Below, piece by piece: positions 1 through 8,686 of a stretch of DNA of 64,000 nucleotides. The stretch is from Nocardia arthritidis (GTDB lineage: Bacteria; Actinomycetota; Actinomycetes; Mycobacteriales; Mycobacteriaceae). Position 1 is the first letter of the stretch, and the number at the start of each line of letters is the position of its first letter. The position numbers and the translations under genes were made by a program. Location of the stretch: NCBI RefSeq assembly GCF_011801145.1, contig NZ_CP046172.1:8308001-8372000 (forward strand), read 5' to 3'. Under the pieces are notes generated by a model, which searched no databases, had not been told where the DNA came from, and saw only the letters and a list, made by a program, of their open reading frames with translations.

Positions 1-2
1 CC

Positions 3-194
3 GGGGTGCGGGTCGTCGTGCTGCTCGCCCTCTCCGATGAGGGCGCGCCGTCGTTCGACCACGACAATGCCGCCGCCTTGGCCGCACTCGGCGTACCCGC
101 CTTCGCCTGCACCCCGGACCGCTTTCCCGAGCTGCTCGCCCTGGCCCTCGATCGCGGCGATATCACCGCATGGGCCAACGGCGCTACTCCGTGA
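3..194 (+). CDS. C-terminal end of a VWA-domain protein (partial)
   Basis: This open frame enters from the left edge and stops with TGA at 192-194, so only about the last 63 residues are visible. The segment VVLLALSD, followed by a stretch rich in Ala/Leu and ending PAFACTPD and FPELLALAL, resembles the C-terminal strand-helix part of von Willebrand factor A proteins that sit in MoxR/DUF5682/VWA cassettes of actinomycetes. The MIDAS motif would lie upstream of the window, so metal binding cannot be judged. It converges on the flotillin gene and overlaps its stop by 11 bases. The family call comes from a short tail and is moderate. Confidence 0.5.
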   Translation, partial: GVRVVVLLALSDEGAPSFDHDNAAALAALGVPAFACTPDRFPELLALALDRGDITAWANGATP

Positions 195-1647
195 GCCCGT
201 CGGCGACGTGCCCGTTGGTCTCCGCGACCTCGGCGGTCTGCTTGATCGCGGGCAGCAGCGACTCCCTGGCCAGACCGGTGAGCGCACCGGCCTGCTGAAT
301 GATCTCGGCCAGTGCCGAGGTGACGCCCTGCGCACCGTTCAAAACGGTGAACTGGCCGACGTGTTCGAACGGCGCGGCCGCGGCGGCCACGATCTCCGGC
401 AGCCGCTCGGCCACCTGCTGGGCGATCACCGCCTCCTGGTTCTGGCTCATCGCCTCGGCCCGCTGCCGGATACCGGCCGCCTCGGCCTCCATCCGCGCCC
501 GCACCGCGTCGGCCTCGGCCAGGCCCCTCGCCTTGATCGCGTCGGCCTCGGCCTGACCGTTCAGCCTGGTGGCCTCCGCCTGCGCCGATGCCCGCACCCG
601 GACCGCCTCGGCCTCCGCCTCTGCCGCCAATTTCGTCTGTGCCGCAGCGGCTTCCGCGCGCAGCCTGGTCTCCTGCGCCTGCGCCTCGGCCTGATGGATG
701 TGCGCGTCGCGGGCCGCGGTGGCCAGGGTGGTCTGCCGGTAGGCCTCGGCGTCGGCGGGCTTGCGGATATCGACCTGCAGCTGCTGTTCGGTCTGCTGCG
801 CCTGCAACTGCGCGACCCTGGTCTCCACCTCGACCACCTCCTGCCGCGCGGTGGCCTGGGCCAGCGGCCCCTGCTGCGCGGCCTTCTGGGTGGCCTGGTC
901 GACCTCGGCCTGATAGCCCGCCTTCTTGATCTCGGTGTCGCGGCGGGCCAGCGCGATCTGCGCCTGCGCCGCCTGTTCCTGTGCGATGGCGTCGCGCTCG
1001 GCGTTGGCCCTGGCGATCCTGGCCCGCTGCTCGACCTCGGCCTGATGCGGAATCGCCAGGTTGGCAATGTAATTCGATTCGCTGGCGATGGACTGGATCT
1101 GGAAGCTGTCGATCACCAGCCCGAAGGATTCCATCTCACCGGAGCAGCGGTCGCGCACCTGCTCGGAGAATTTGTCCTGATCGCTGATCATGTCCTCGAC
1201 GGTCATCGAACCGGCGATGGCGCGCAGGTGGCCGACGAAGACGTTCTGCACCTTGGTCTCCAGCTCCTGGGCCGGACGGTCCAGGAATCGCCGCGCCGCG
1301 TTGGCGATGGACCGGTAGTCGTCACCGACCTTGTACATCACCACACCGGTGAGCGCGAGGTTGATCTTCTGCTGGCTCACACACGGCACGGTGATCTGAC
1401 TTTCGTGCGCCTCCAACGAGATCCGGCGCACCTTGGTCAGACCGGGGGCGACCAGCGTGCCCCGGCCGGTGACGATGCGGAAACCCATCTGATCGCCGGC
1501 GTCGGCTGCGCCGCGCCCGGCCCGGAAACCCGAAATGATCAGTGCCTCATCAGGTTCCGCGACCCGCCAGGCCACCCGGAACAGTATGAAAAGCACCACG
1601 AGGATCGCGATGACGATCCCGACAACGACCCCGATGAGGACGTCCAC
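184..1647 (-). CDS. Flotillin-like SPFH-domain membrane protein
   Basis: The 487-residue product starts with one strong membrane segment (about residues 3-28) and continues into an SPFH/band 7 domain (about 30-200). It then forms a long Ala/Glu/Gln-rich coiled coil (about 200-410) with many EAEA-type repeats, the standard flotillin layout. Flotillins scaffold ordered membrane microdomains and face the cytosol. The gene lies 13 bases downstream of an NfeD-like gene, the usual partner of bacterial flotillins, and at the end of a run that starts with MarR and an ABC exporter. The start is the ATG at 1647, directly before the membrane segment. The length is normal for the family and I see no damage. 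Confidence 0.9.
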   Translation of the reverse strand: MDVLIGVVVGIVIAILVVLFILFRVAWRVAEPDEALIISGFRAGRGAADAGDQMGFRIVTGRGTLVAPGLTKVRRISLEAHESQITVPCVSQQKINLALTGVVMYKVGDDYRSIANAARRFLDRPAQELETKVQNVFVGHLRAIAGSMTVEDMISDQDKFSEQVRDRCSGEMESFGLVIDSFQIQSIASESNYIANLAIPHQAEVEQRARIARANAERDAIAQEQAAQAQIALARRDTEIKKAGYQAEVDQATQKAAQQGPLAQATARQEVVEVETRVAQLQAQQTEQQLQVDIRKPADAEAYRQTTLATAARDAHIHQAEAQAQETRLRAEAAAAQTKLAAEAEAEAVRVRASAQAEATRLNGQAEADAIKARGLAEADAVRARMEAEAAGIRQRAEAMSQNQEAVIAQQVAERLPEIVAAAAAPFEHVGQFTVLNGAQGVTSALAEIIQQAGALTGLARESLLPAIKQTAEVAETNGHVADGLTE

Positions 1648-1660
1648 TGTGCACCTTCTG

Positions 1661-1867
1661 TTAGACGGTTACCACTTCGACGGTGCGTCCACCCAGGCTC
1701 CCAACCACGAGAACCTGGGCGTGCTTGGGAATGACGGCTTCACTGTCGGCGGCGCGCGCCAGGAACCGCTCGGTCCCCGCACGCACCTCGATCACGACCT
1801 CACCGAGATGACCCGGCTTGATAGCCGCCGTCACCCTGGCGTACTTGCCGATCACATCCGCCGCCAC
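1661..1867 (-). CDS. Small NfeD-like OB-fold protein
   Basis: About 68 residues with alternating short strands (VIGKYARVTAAIKPG, GEVVIEV, QVLVVGSLGGRTVEVV) match the soluble C-terminal OB-fold of NfeD proteins, which accompany flotillins. I chose the GTG at 1867 because GGGGGAGG ends about five bases before it. A longer frame reaches 1957, but its extra N-terminus is Arg/Gly-rich and unlike the family. There is no membrane segment, so this is the short soluble NfeD type; the full family has several membrane helices. It is followed after 13 bases by the flotillin gene and is probably cotranscribed and coupled with it. Confidence 0.72.
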   Translation of the reverse strand: MAADVIGKYARVTAAIKPGHLGEVVIEVRAGTERFLARAADSEAVIPKHAQVLVVGSLGGRTVEVVTV

Positions 1868-1983
1868 CGACACCTCCCCCGCACCACCGCCGCTTCCGAA
1901 CCCTGTCCACCGTAGACCCGAACCGGCCCGGCGGGAACGGTCTTGATGATTCCGCAACCGTTCTCAGGTCGGCGCAACCCCGT

Positions 1984-4542
1984 TCACAGATCGGCGATCG
2001 CCGCCAGCGGTGGCGTCCTGGCCGCCCGGATACCGGGCCACAGCGCCGCGAGCACTCCGACCACACCGGACGCCAGCAGCATCAGCACCAGTTGCGTCCA
2101 CGGCACCGAGATCTGGTCCAGCCCCAGATCCCGCAGCGTGCGCAGGAATCCGACGCCGAGGCCGAGCCCGAGCACGACACCGACCACCGCACCGAAGATC
2201 GAAATCAACACCGATTCCAGGTAAATGGTCCTGCGCACCTGCACGCGCTGCATGCCGACGGCGCGCAGCATCCCGATCTCCCTGCGCCGCTCGACCACCG
2301 ACAGCGCCAGGGTGTTCACGATGCCGAGGATCGCGATCACGACGGCCAGCGCGAGCAGACCGTAGAGGATGGCGAGCATGGTGTTGATCTGCTGGCCCTG
2401 AGTTCCCTTGAACTGCTCGTGATCCTGCACCTGCACGATGCGCAGCGGGTCGGTCGCCTTCTCCAGACCGGCGCGCAGCGCGGCCATATCCGCGCCGGGT
2501 TTCGCGGTGACGAGCACGATGAAGTCGCTGCGGAATTTCTCCGGCGTCACCCGGTCGTAGACGGTCGCGGGCACCACCAGCCTGCCGAGCAGCTGGGTAT
2601 CCTTGTATATCCCGGACACCGTCAGCGAAATCTTCTCCGGCTCTTTACTGTTCAGCCCGACGTTCAGCGTGGTGAGCTGAACCTGTTGTCCCACATGCCA
2701 ATTCCGCTCGGCGGCCTCGGCCTGCGAGACCAACACATCGGTGTCGCCGAGTGTCTTCGAGCCCTGCGCGATCTCGTAGTTCAGCACCGCGTCCAGCGGT
2801 CCGTCGGCGGAGGTGGCGATCAGCGCGTCGTTGCCCACCTTCAGGTTCGTGCCCCGCATCGCGACCACATCGCGAACGCCGGGAACGGATTTCGCCGCGT
2901 CACCGGTGGTCACCGGGATGCCGAGGAAGCTGCTGGGAGGTCCGGTCAGTATGTATTCGGCCTTGACACCCTTGTCCACCAGCGCGCCGATGCTCGCCTT
3001 GGCCGAAGCGCCGAGCATGCCGATCGCCGAAACCAGCATCAGACCCAGTGTCAGCGCGAAAGCCGTTGCGGCCGTTCGGCGTCTATTGCGCACGGCATTG
3101 TTGCGGGCGATCCGGCCGATCGGCCCGAACAGTCTGCTGAGCGTGCCCAGCGAGCCGACGATGGGCCGGGACAGCGCGGGCGAGACCAGCAGTACGGCCA
3201 AAATCAGTGCCCCAGCGCCGATTCCGACGGTCTTCGCGGCACTGTCGCCCGTGGACTGCGCACCGATGTACGCGACGACGGTGCCCGCCACCGCCAGCAC
3301 CGTGCCGAATACGGTTCGCAGCCGCAGCGATTCACCGATCGATGCGAATTCCTCGCGCATCGCCTCGACCGGTGGGATCCGGGCGGCCCGGCGCGCGGGC
3401 GCGTACGCGCTGAGCACCGTCACCAGCACGCCGAGCCCGATCGAGACCAGCACGGTGCGCGGCTGCAGCGACATCGTCCCGGTCGGCAGGCCGACGTCGA
3501 ACGCGTTGAGCAGTCCGGAAAGTCCGAACGAGAGGGCGACGCCCGCACCGAGACCTATTGCGCTGCCGAGTAATCCGATGACGAACGCCTCGGCGACCAC
3601 CGAGACGCCCACCTGCGCCCTGCTCGCGCCGACCGCCCGCAGCAGCGCCAGCTCGCGCAATCGCTGCGCGACGATCATCGAGAAGGTGTTGTAGATGATG
3701 AAGGTGCCGACCACGAGCGCGATGGCGCCGAAGGCGAACAGGAAGTAGTTGACGAACTTCAGCGTCTTGCCGATCTGTGCCTCCAGATCGGCGCGCAACT
3801 GGGCGGCGTCCTGAACCTTGAAGCCGGGCAACTGTTTCGCGATCTGATCGCGCACCTGGTCCACCTTCGCCCCCGGTGCGACGGCGACATCGATGAACTG
3901 CACGTGATACGGATCGGTGAACAGCGACCGCGCCTGCGCGTCGTCGAACAGCAGCCCGATGATTCCACCGGTGTCGGAGGAGACCCGATAGATCCCGGTG
4001 ACCGTGAGCTCGAGCATACTGTTATCCCGCGATTGTTGTGGGACAACGATTTTGGCCTTGTCGCCGACCTTCAGCCCGGCGCGCTGCGCACCGCTGGCGT
4101 TGATGGCGATCTCACCGTCGTGCGTCGGCGCGACGCCCTCGACGATCCGCTCCGGTTCCGCGACGGCCCGCTCCGGCGGCAGGTAGGACTGGCCCCAGCT
4201 CGGCGCACCGCCGGTCTGCACCGGACGACCGCTCTTGTCGAGCAGGATCAGCGGCCCGCTGACCCGCGGCGCGACCGTGCGCACACCGCTGACGCCGGAG
4301 ACGAGATCGACCGCGCCGACCGGAACACCCTGTGACATCTGCTCTTCCGAGCTGACCCGAATGTCGACGCCCTTGATCTGACTGGAGAAGATGCCGTTGA
4401 AGGTGCTCTGCAGCGTGTCGGTGAAGACGAAGGATCCCGCGATGAACGCGGTGCCGAGGATGACGGAGAGCAGCGTGAGCGCGAGGCGCAGCTTGTGCGC
4501 GGCAAGGTTGCGCAGCGCGACCTTGCGCATGGGGTCGGCCAT
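1984..4542 (-). CDS. ABC transporter permease with two FtsX domains
   Basis: The 852-residue protein begins with a membrane helix (about 17-40), has a large extracytoplasmic MacB-type region, then a block of helices with an FtsX domain (about 265-385). The pattern then repeats: a helix near 490-515, a second outside domain and a final FtsX block (about 730-845). This is the fused LolC/MacB-like permease of actinomycetes, used for lipid, peptide or drug efflux, or for mechanotransmission. The start codon overlaps the stop of the ATPase gene in TAATG, so the two are translationally coupled and form one transporter. The substrate cannot be inferred. The 116 bases before the downstream NfeD gene show no terminator. 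Confidence 0.9.
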   Translation of the reverse strand: MADPMRKVALRNLAAHKLRLALTLLSVILGTAFIAGSFVFTDTLQSTFNGIFSSQIKGVDIRVSSEEQMSQGVPVGAVDLVSGVSGVRTVAPRVSGPLILLDKSGRPVQTGGAPSWGQSYLPPERAVAEPERIVEGVAPTHDGEIAINASGAQRAGLKVGDKAKIVVPQQSRDNSMLELTVTGIYRVSSDTGGIIGLLFDDAQARSLFTDPYHVQFIDVAVAPGAKVDQVRDQIAKQLPGFKVQDAAQLRADLEAQIGKTLKFVNYFLFAFGAIALVVGTFIIYNTFSMIVAQRLRELALLRAVGASRAQVGVSVVAEAFVIGLLGSAIGLGAGVALSFGLSGLLNAFDVGLPTGTMSLQPRTVLVSIGLGVLVTVLSAYAPARRAARIPPVEAMREEFASIGESLRLRTVFGTVLAVAGTVVAYIGAQSTGDSAAKTVGIGAGALILAVLLVSPALSRPIVGSLGTLSRLFGPIGRIARNNAVRNRRRTAATAFALTLGLMLVSAIGMLGASAKASIGALVDKGVKAEYILTGPPSSFLGIPVTTGDAAKSVPGVRDVVAMRGTNLKVGNDALIATSADGPLDAVLNYEIAQGSKTLGDTDVLVSQAEAAERNWHVGQQVQLTTLNVGLNSKEPEKISLTVSGIYKDTQLLGRLVVPATVYDRVTPEKFRSDFIVLVTAKPGADMAALRAGLEKATDPLRIVQVQDHEQFKGTQGQQINTMLAILYGLLALAVVIAILGIVNTLALSVVERRREIGMLRAVGMQRVQVRRTIYLESVLISIFGAVVGVVLGLGLGVGFLRTLRDLGLDQISVPWTQLVLMLLASGVVGVLAALWPGIRAARTPPLAAIADL

Positions 4543-5315
4543 TACGCCTGCTCCAGCGATTTCATCCGGTCCAGCACGGTATCGGAGGTCGGGTCGCGCA
4601 TTTCGTCGACGATGCGTCCGTCGGCGAGGAATATCACCCGGTCGGCGAAGCCCGCGGCGTGCGGCTCGTGCGTGACGATCACCACGGTCTGCTCGAATTC
4701 GTCGACGGCGGCCCGCAGGATGTTCAGCACCTCCTCCGAGGCGCGCGAATCGAGGTTGCCGGTGGGTTCATCGCCGAAGATGATCTCGGGTTTGCCCGCG
4801 AGCGCGCGGGCGCAGGCCACCCGCTGCTGTTGGCCGCCGGACAGTTCGCTGGGCCGGTGGGTGAGCCGGTCGGTGAGCCCGAGCCGCTTGAGCACGGTGT
4901 CGAGCCAGTCCTGATCGGGTTTGCGGCCCGCGATATCCAGCGGCAGCGTGATGTTCTCCAGCGCGGTGAGCGTCGGCACCAGGTTGAATGCCTGGAAGAC
5001 GAAGCCGATTCGGTCCCTGCGCAGACGGGTCATCTGTTTGTCGGAGAGGTTGGTCAGGTCGGTGTCACCGATCCGCACGATTCCGGAGCTGGCGCTGTCG
5101 AGCCCGGCCAAGCAGTGCATCAGGGTCGACTTGCCGGATCCGGACGGACCCATGATCGCCGTGAACTCTCCCTTCGCGAACTCGGTGGACACTCCGTCCA
5201 GGGCCGTCACCCGGGTGTCGCCGGAACCGTAGACCTTGCCGAGGTCGATGGCGCTCGCGGCGGCGCCGGTCGGCACCGACACAGCGGTGCCGGAACCCAA
5301 AGCTTGCGAAGTCAT
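4542..5315 (-). CDS. ABC transporter ATP-binding protein (MacB/LolD type)
   Basis: The 257-residue protein carries Walker A GPSGSGKST, a Q-loop in FVFQAFNL, signature LSGGQQQR, Walker B IIFGDEPTGNLD and H-loop VTHE, all intact. The FVFQxFNL and EPTGNLD forms are typical of the LolD/MacB subfamily that works with FtsX-type permeases. The ATG at 5315 is chosen because the upstream extension is Arg-rich and lacks any ABC signature. Its stop overlaps the permease start by one base. The MarR-family gene lies 68 bases upstream on the same strand and is the likely regulator. Confidence 0.92.
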   Translation of the reverse strand: MTSQALGSGTAVSVPTGAAASAIDLGKVYGSGDTRVTALDGVSTEFAKGEFTAIMGPSGSGKSTLMHCLAGLDSASSGIVRIGDTDLTNLSDKQMTRLRRDRIGFVFQAFNLVPTLTALENITLPLDIAGRKPDQDWLDTVLKRLGLTDRLTHRPSELSGGQQQRVACARALAGKPEIIFGDEPTGNLDSRASEEVLNILRAAVDEFEQTVVIVTHEPHAAGFADRVIFLADGRIVDEMRDPTSDTVLDRMKSLEQA

Positions 5316-5383
5316 GGTGTCCAGTGTGTAGACGATTGTCCGGCCGCGCCATCGGGGATGTCCCCTAAGTGGAGCCGGTACCT

Positions 5384-5818
5384 CTACTTGGCCGGCACCG
5401 GTTCGGCGGCGTGCAATCGCTCGATGAAGCCGTCCAGCGCCCGCGCCAATCGGCCCCGATCGGCGGCCAACGCGTCCAGCCCACTTTCCGCGATGGCCGT
5501 ATTCATCACCTGATAGGTGAGCAGTCCGCGGCGGGTCGGGAAGACCAGAACCCGGCGGCGGTCGGTGTCGTCGACCTTGCGGTGCACCAGGTTGTCGGAG
5601 ATCATCGCGTCGATCAACCTGGTCAAACTGGCGCCGACCAGCAGTGTGGCCTCGGTGAGCTGTGACATCGAGCGACCGGATCCGTCGGCGACCGCGGACA
5701 GCACATGCCAACGGCCGACCGAGGTTTCGCCGAGGCAGGTCGCGATCGCCTTGTCCAATTCCTGTGACGCCCGGCGCACCAGTCGCGCCAAGTCTTCGAG
5801 CGCGATGCTATCGTCCAC
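5384..5818 (-). CDS. MarR-family transcriptional regulator
   Basis: The 144-residue size fits MarR proteins. The winged-helix core runs from WHVLSAVAD through SMSQLTEATLL and SLTRLIDAMI to a wing with VDDTDRRRVLVFPT, where DxRRR is the hallmark wing arginine pattern. Terminal helices would form the dimer interface. It is the first gene of the minus-strand run MarR - ATPase - permease - NfeD - flotillin, and so probably controls the exporter. It is also divergent from the AmiC-like gene, with 66 bases between them, so either or both could be targets. The ligand is unknown. Confidence 0.88.
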   Translation of the reverse strand: MDDSIALEDLARLVRRASQELDKAIATCLGETSVGRWHVLSAVADGSGRSMSQLTEATLLVGASLTRLIDAMISDNLVHRKVDDTDRRRVLVFPTRRGLLTYQVMNTAIAESGLDALAADRGRLARALDGFIERLHAAEPVPAK

Positions 5819-5861
5819 CTCAGCACTATATCGACAACGCCGTATGAGAAAGCTTCAGACG

Positions 5862-5870
5862 GAAATATAC
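5862..5870. promoter_or_regulatory. GAAATATAC motif upstream of the AmiC-like gene
   Basis: The 9-mer GAAATATAC lies 15 bases before the AmiC-like start, in the AT-rich spacer shared with MarR. The same 9-mer occurs 27 bases before fmdB at 7017-7025. Two AT-rich copies in front of two genes of one pathway suggest a shared promoter or regulator element, but nine bases is short and the spacings differ. Confidence 0.3.
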
Positions 5871-5884
5871 GGTGGTGATCAGCG

Positions 5885-6955
5885 TTGGCGCCGTTCGGAT
5901 TTCGTGACACGGTAGATATCGCACTGGTGGTGCCGCTGAGTGGTCCGGCAGGCATGTTCGGGCCGTCCTGCGAGGCGTGCGCCGATCTGGCCATCGATGA
6001 CATCAATGCCGCGGGCGGCATACTCGATCGCCCGGTCCGGCTGCATCCGGTGGACGCGGGCGCACCGCTGCCGCTGCTGGCCGAGCGGATCGATCGAATG
6101 GTGAGCGCCGGAGCGATCGATGGCGTCGTCGGCTGGCATCTGTCCAACGCGCGCAAGGTGATAACGCCGCGCACCGCGGGCCGGGTGCCCTACGTGTACA
6201 CCACCTTCTACGAGGGCGGCGAGGATTCCGACGGCGTGTACATGGTGGGCGAGACACCCGATCAGCAGCTGTTCCCCGCGTTGCGCTGGCTGCGCGCCGA
6301 ACTCGGGATCCGGCGCTGGTGCGTGGTCGGCAACGATTATGTCTGGCCGCGCGAAACAGCCCGGGTGACAAAGGATTTCGTGCGGACCACGGCGGATCTC
6401 GAGGTGATCGGCGAGATCTTCCTTCCGCTCGGCGGGCGCGATTTCCGCGGCGCGCTCGACCTGATCGGCGGATCGTCGGCGCAGGGCGTGCTGCTGTTCA
6501 TGGTCGGCGCCGACTGCGCCGCCTTCAACCGCGCCTTCGCCAGGGCCGGATTCGACGACCGCCGGGTGCGCCTGAGCATGATGATCGGCGAGGACGTGCT
6601 GTACGCGGGCGGCGCCACGAGCACGCGCGGACTGTTCACCGCCTCCGGCTATTTCGAGAGCCTGGTGTCCAGCGCCGGGATGGATTTCGGGGCGCGGTAC
6701 CTGCGTGAATTCGGGCCCGCCGCACCGGCGCTGAACAATATCGGCGAATCCTGTTACGAGGGGCTGCTGCTGTTCGCCTCGCTCGCCGAGACCGCGCGCA
6801 GCCTCGACCTGCGCACCATCGAGCGCAGCGCGGCCGGGGTCAGCTACGGCGGCCCGCGCGGCGAAGTGCGGGTGCGCGGCGCGCACACCACCCAGCCGGT
6901 GTACCTGGCGGGCGCGGACGCCCTGGAGTTCGGTGTGCTGGCCGAACTCTCGTAA
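5885..6955 (+). CDS. AmiC-like cytoplasmic amide-binding sensor (type I periplasmic-binding fold)
   Basis: The 356-residue protein has the two-lobed type I periplasmic-binding fold of AmiC/UrtA: IALVVPLSGPAGMFG at the first strand, AIDDINAAGGI, a hinge region near VYTTFYEGGE, and GESCYEGLLLF near the end. It has no signal peptide or lipobox, so it should stay in the cytoplasm like Pseudomonas AmiC, which senses short amides and frees the antiterminator AmiR. No ANTAR/AmiR gene is present nearby. The start is TTG at 5885, because a TGA occurs in frame at 5876 and GGTGGTGA precedes the TTG. FmdB and the amidase follow, which supports a role in amide sensing. Confidence 0.75.
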   Translation: MAPFGFRDTVDIALVVPLSGPAGMFGPSCEACADLAIDDINAAGGILDRPVRLHPVDAGAPLPLLAERIDRMVSAGAIDGVVGWHLSNARKVITPRTAGRVPYVYTTFYEGGEDSDGVYMVGETPDQQLFPALRWLRAELGIRRWCVVGNDYVWPRETARVTKDFVRTTADLEVIGEIFLPLGGRDFRGALDLIGGSSAQGVLLFMVGADCAAFNRAFARAGFDDRRVRLSMMIGEDVLYAGGATSTRGLFTASGYFESLVSSAGMDFGARYLREFGPAAPALNNIGESCYEGLLLFASLAETARSLDLRTIERSAAGVSYGGPRGEVRVRGAHTTQPVYLAGADALEFGVLAELS

Positions 6956-7016
6956 TACGAAGTTCACCTTGCGGTTTCGCCACGGAGACGCGCGTAGCTT
7001 TGTATCGTCACCGTAC

Positions 7017-7025
7017 GAAATATAC
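7017..7025. promoter_or_regulatory. GAAATATAC motif upstream of fmdB
   Basis: This is the second copy of the 9-mer found before the AmiC-like gene. It sits in the 96-base spacer between the AmiC-like stop and fmdB, in an AT-rich patch unusual for this genome. It may belong to a promoter or operator that lets fmdB-fmdA be transcribed separately from the sensor. Confidence 0.3.
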
Positions 7026-7051
7026 CCGCTTGAAAATATTTGAGGTGCAAA

Positions 7052-7330
7052 GTGCCGACTTACCAATTCATCTGCCGCCGCGGCTGCGGCAGCTTCGAGC
7101 GCAGCTTCGCCATGGCCGCCGCACCGGCGGTCACCTCATGCCCGCAGTGCGCGGGCGCCAGCCGCCGCTGCTTCGGCGGCGCGCTCATCCAACCCGGCTC
7201 CGCCGCGAGCCGGCTGTTGGAGGCCACCAATCGCACCGCGACCGAACCCGCCGTCGTCCATTCCCTGCCGGCCGGCCGAAGCGCAACGGTCACCCGTAAC
7301 CCCTTGCACCGCAAGCTCCCTCGACCCTGA
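7052..7330 (+). CDS. fmdB: FmdB-family zinc-ribbon protein
   Basis: The 92-residue protein opens with the FmdB pattern PTYQFICRRGCGSFE and continues to SCPQCAG, giving two cysteine pairs for one zinc. FmdB proteins accompany formamidase/acetamidase genes and are thought to help regulate them or assist the enzyme; the mechanism is not settled. The start is the GTG at 7052, with GAGGTG five bases upstream. The C-terminal half is basic and low in complexity. The amidase gene begins 19 bases after the stop, so the two are very likely one transcript. Confidence 0.82.
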   Translation: MPTYQFICRRGCGSFERSFAMAAAPAVTSCPQCAGASRRCFGGALIQPGSAASRLLEATNRTATEPAVVHSLPAGRSATVTRNPLHRKLPRP

Positions 7331-7349
7331 TCCGGAAAGAGGTCACATC

Positions 7350-8603
7350 ATGCCGGAACTGCTCTACCCGCTCGACTCACGCAAGCGGTTCACCGATCAG
7401 CAACTGGTCGGCCACAACCGCTGGCATCCGGATATCCCGCCCGTCGCCACCGTGAAACCGGGCGCCGAATTCCGGGTGCATGTGCGCGAGTGGTTCGACG
7501 GCGCCATCCACAACGACGATTCCGCCGAGGACGTGCTCAACGCCCCGCTCAGCACGGTGCACTGCCTGTCGGGCCCGTTCGCCGTCGAGGGCGCGCGCCC
7601 CGGCGATCTGCTCGTCGTCGACATTCTCGATATCGGCCCCATCCCGCAAGAGGATTCGGGCCCGCTGGCCGGACAGGGCTGGGGCTATACCGGCATCTTC
7701 CCCACCGACAACGGCGGCGGTTTCCTCACCGAACATTTCCCGGACGCATACAAGGCGATCTGGGATTTCAGCGGCCACACCGCGACCTCGCGGCATATTC
7801 CCGGGGTCAGGTTCACCGGTATCACCCATCCGGGCCTGATGGGCACCGCGCCGTCGAAAGCGTTGCTGGCCAAGTGGAATACGCGCGAGGCGGCGCTGAT
7901 CGCCACCGATCCGCTGCGCGTGCCGCCGCTGGCGCTGCCGCCCGAACCGCGCGACGCCGTACTCGGCGCGCTCGCGGGCCCGGAGTACGACCGGGTCGCC
8001 GCCGAGGCGGCACGCACGGCGCCGCCGCGCGAGAACGGCGGCAATCAGGACATCAAGAACTTCACCCGTGGCAGCCGCGTGTTCTACCCGGTCTTCGTCG
8101 ACGGCGCGAACCTCTCGGTCGGCGATCTGCACTTCTCCCAGGGCGACGGCGAGATCACCTTCTGCGGCGCGATCGAGATGGGCGGATTCATCGATCTGCG
8201 GGTGGATCTGATCGAGAACGGGATGGAACTGTACGGCGTCGCCGAGAACGCGATCTTCATGCCCGGTAGCGAAGGCCCGAATTACACGGAGTACCTTGCC
8301 TTTTCGGGCACCTCGGTGACGCTCGACGGTGAACAGCGCTATCTGGATTCACAACTGTCGTTCGAGCGCGCCTGCCTGCACGCCATCGACTATCTGACCA
8401 AATTCGGCTACAGCCGGGAGCAGGCGTACCTGCTGCTCGGCGCCGCACCGATCGAGGGCCGGCTCTCCGGTGTCGTCGATATCCCGAATTCCTGTGCCAC
8501 CGTGTACATTCCGACGGCCATCTTCGACTTCCCGGTCACCCCGTCGGCATCCGGGCCGGTGCGGATCGATCCCGGCCCCGGGGCGCCGCGCGCATCCCGC
8601 TAG
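7350..8603 (+). CDS. fmdA: Formamidase/acetamidase (FmdA/AmdA family)
   Basis: The 417-residue enzyme belongs to the FmdA/AmdA family, which hydrolyses formamide or acetamide to ammonia and the acid and is unrelated to the nitrilase-type AmiE. Visible family features are NRWHPDIPP, GPFAVEGARPGDLLVVDI, PGVRFTGITHPGLMGTAPS, SVGDLHFSQGDGE and DIPNSCATVYIP near the C-terminus. The size fits the roughly 405-420 residues of the family. AAAGAGGTCA precedes the ATG. It follows fmdB and the AmiC-like sensor, so the three form an amide sensing and hydrolysis unit supplying nitrogen or carbon. The sequence alone does not tell formamide from acetamide preference. Confidence 0.92.
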   Translation: MPELLYPLDSRKRFTDQQLVGHNRWHPDIPPVATVKPGAEFRVHVREWFDGAIHNDDSAEDVLNAPLSTVHCLSGPFAVEGARPGDLLVVDILDIGPIPQEDSGPLAGQGWGYTGIFPTDNGGGFLTEHFPDAYKAIWDFSGHTATSRHIPGVRFTGITHPGLMGTAPSKALLAKWNTREAALIATDPLRVPPLALPPEPRDAVLGALAGPEYDRVAAEAARTAPPRENGGNQDIKNFTRGSRVFYPVFVDGANLSVGDLHFSQGDGEITFCGAIEMGGFIDLRVDLIENGMELYGVAENAIFMPGSEGPNYTEYLAFSGTSVTLDGEQRYLDSQLSFERACLHAIDYLTKFGYSREQAYLLLGAAPIEGRLSGVVDIPNSCATVYIPTAIFDFPVTPSASGPVRIDPGPGAPRASR

Positions 8604-8622
8604 ACACAGGGCCTGAATATGC

Positions 8623-8667
8623 GAAAGCGCCGATCCCCCTGCAGGGTTGGACGGGATCGGCGCTTTC
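8623..8667. terminator. Bidirectional hairpin terminator between fmdA and the exported-peptide gene
   Basis: A perfect 15-base stem GAAAGCGCCGATCCC (8623-8637) pairs with GGGATCGGCGCTTTC (8653-8667) around a 15-base loop. It lies between the fmdA stop and the stop of the convergent exported-protein gene, so it can end both transcripts. There is no long T-run. Confidence 0.85.
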
Positions 8668-8686
8668 GGTTCGGTCGACTGCCGGA

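Noticed and set aside
2092..3573. A 493-codon plus-strand frame over the permease gene
   Set aside because: It is a mirror of the permease codons, full of Arg, Gln, His and Asp without domains or a ribosome site.
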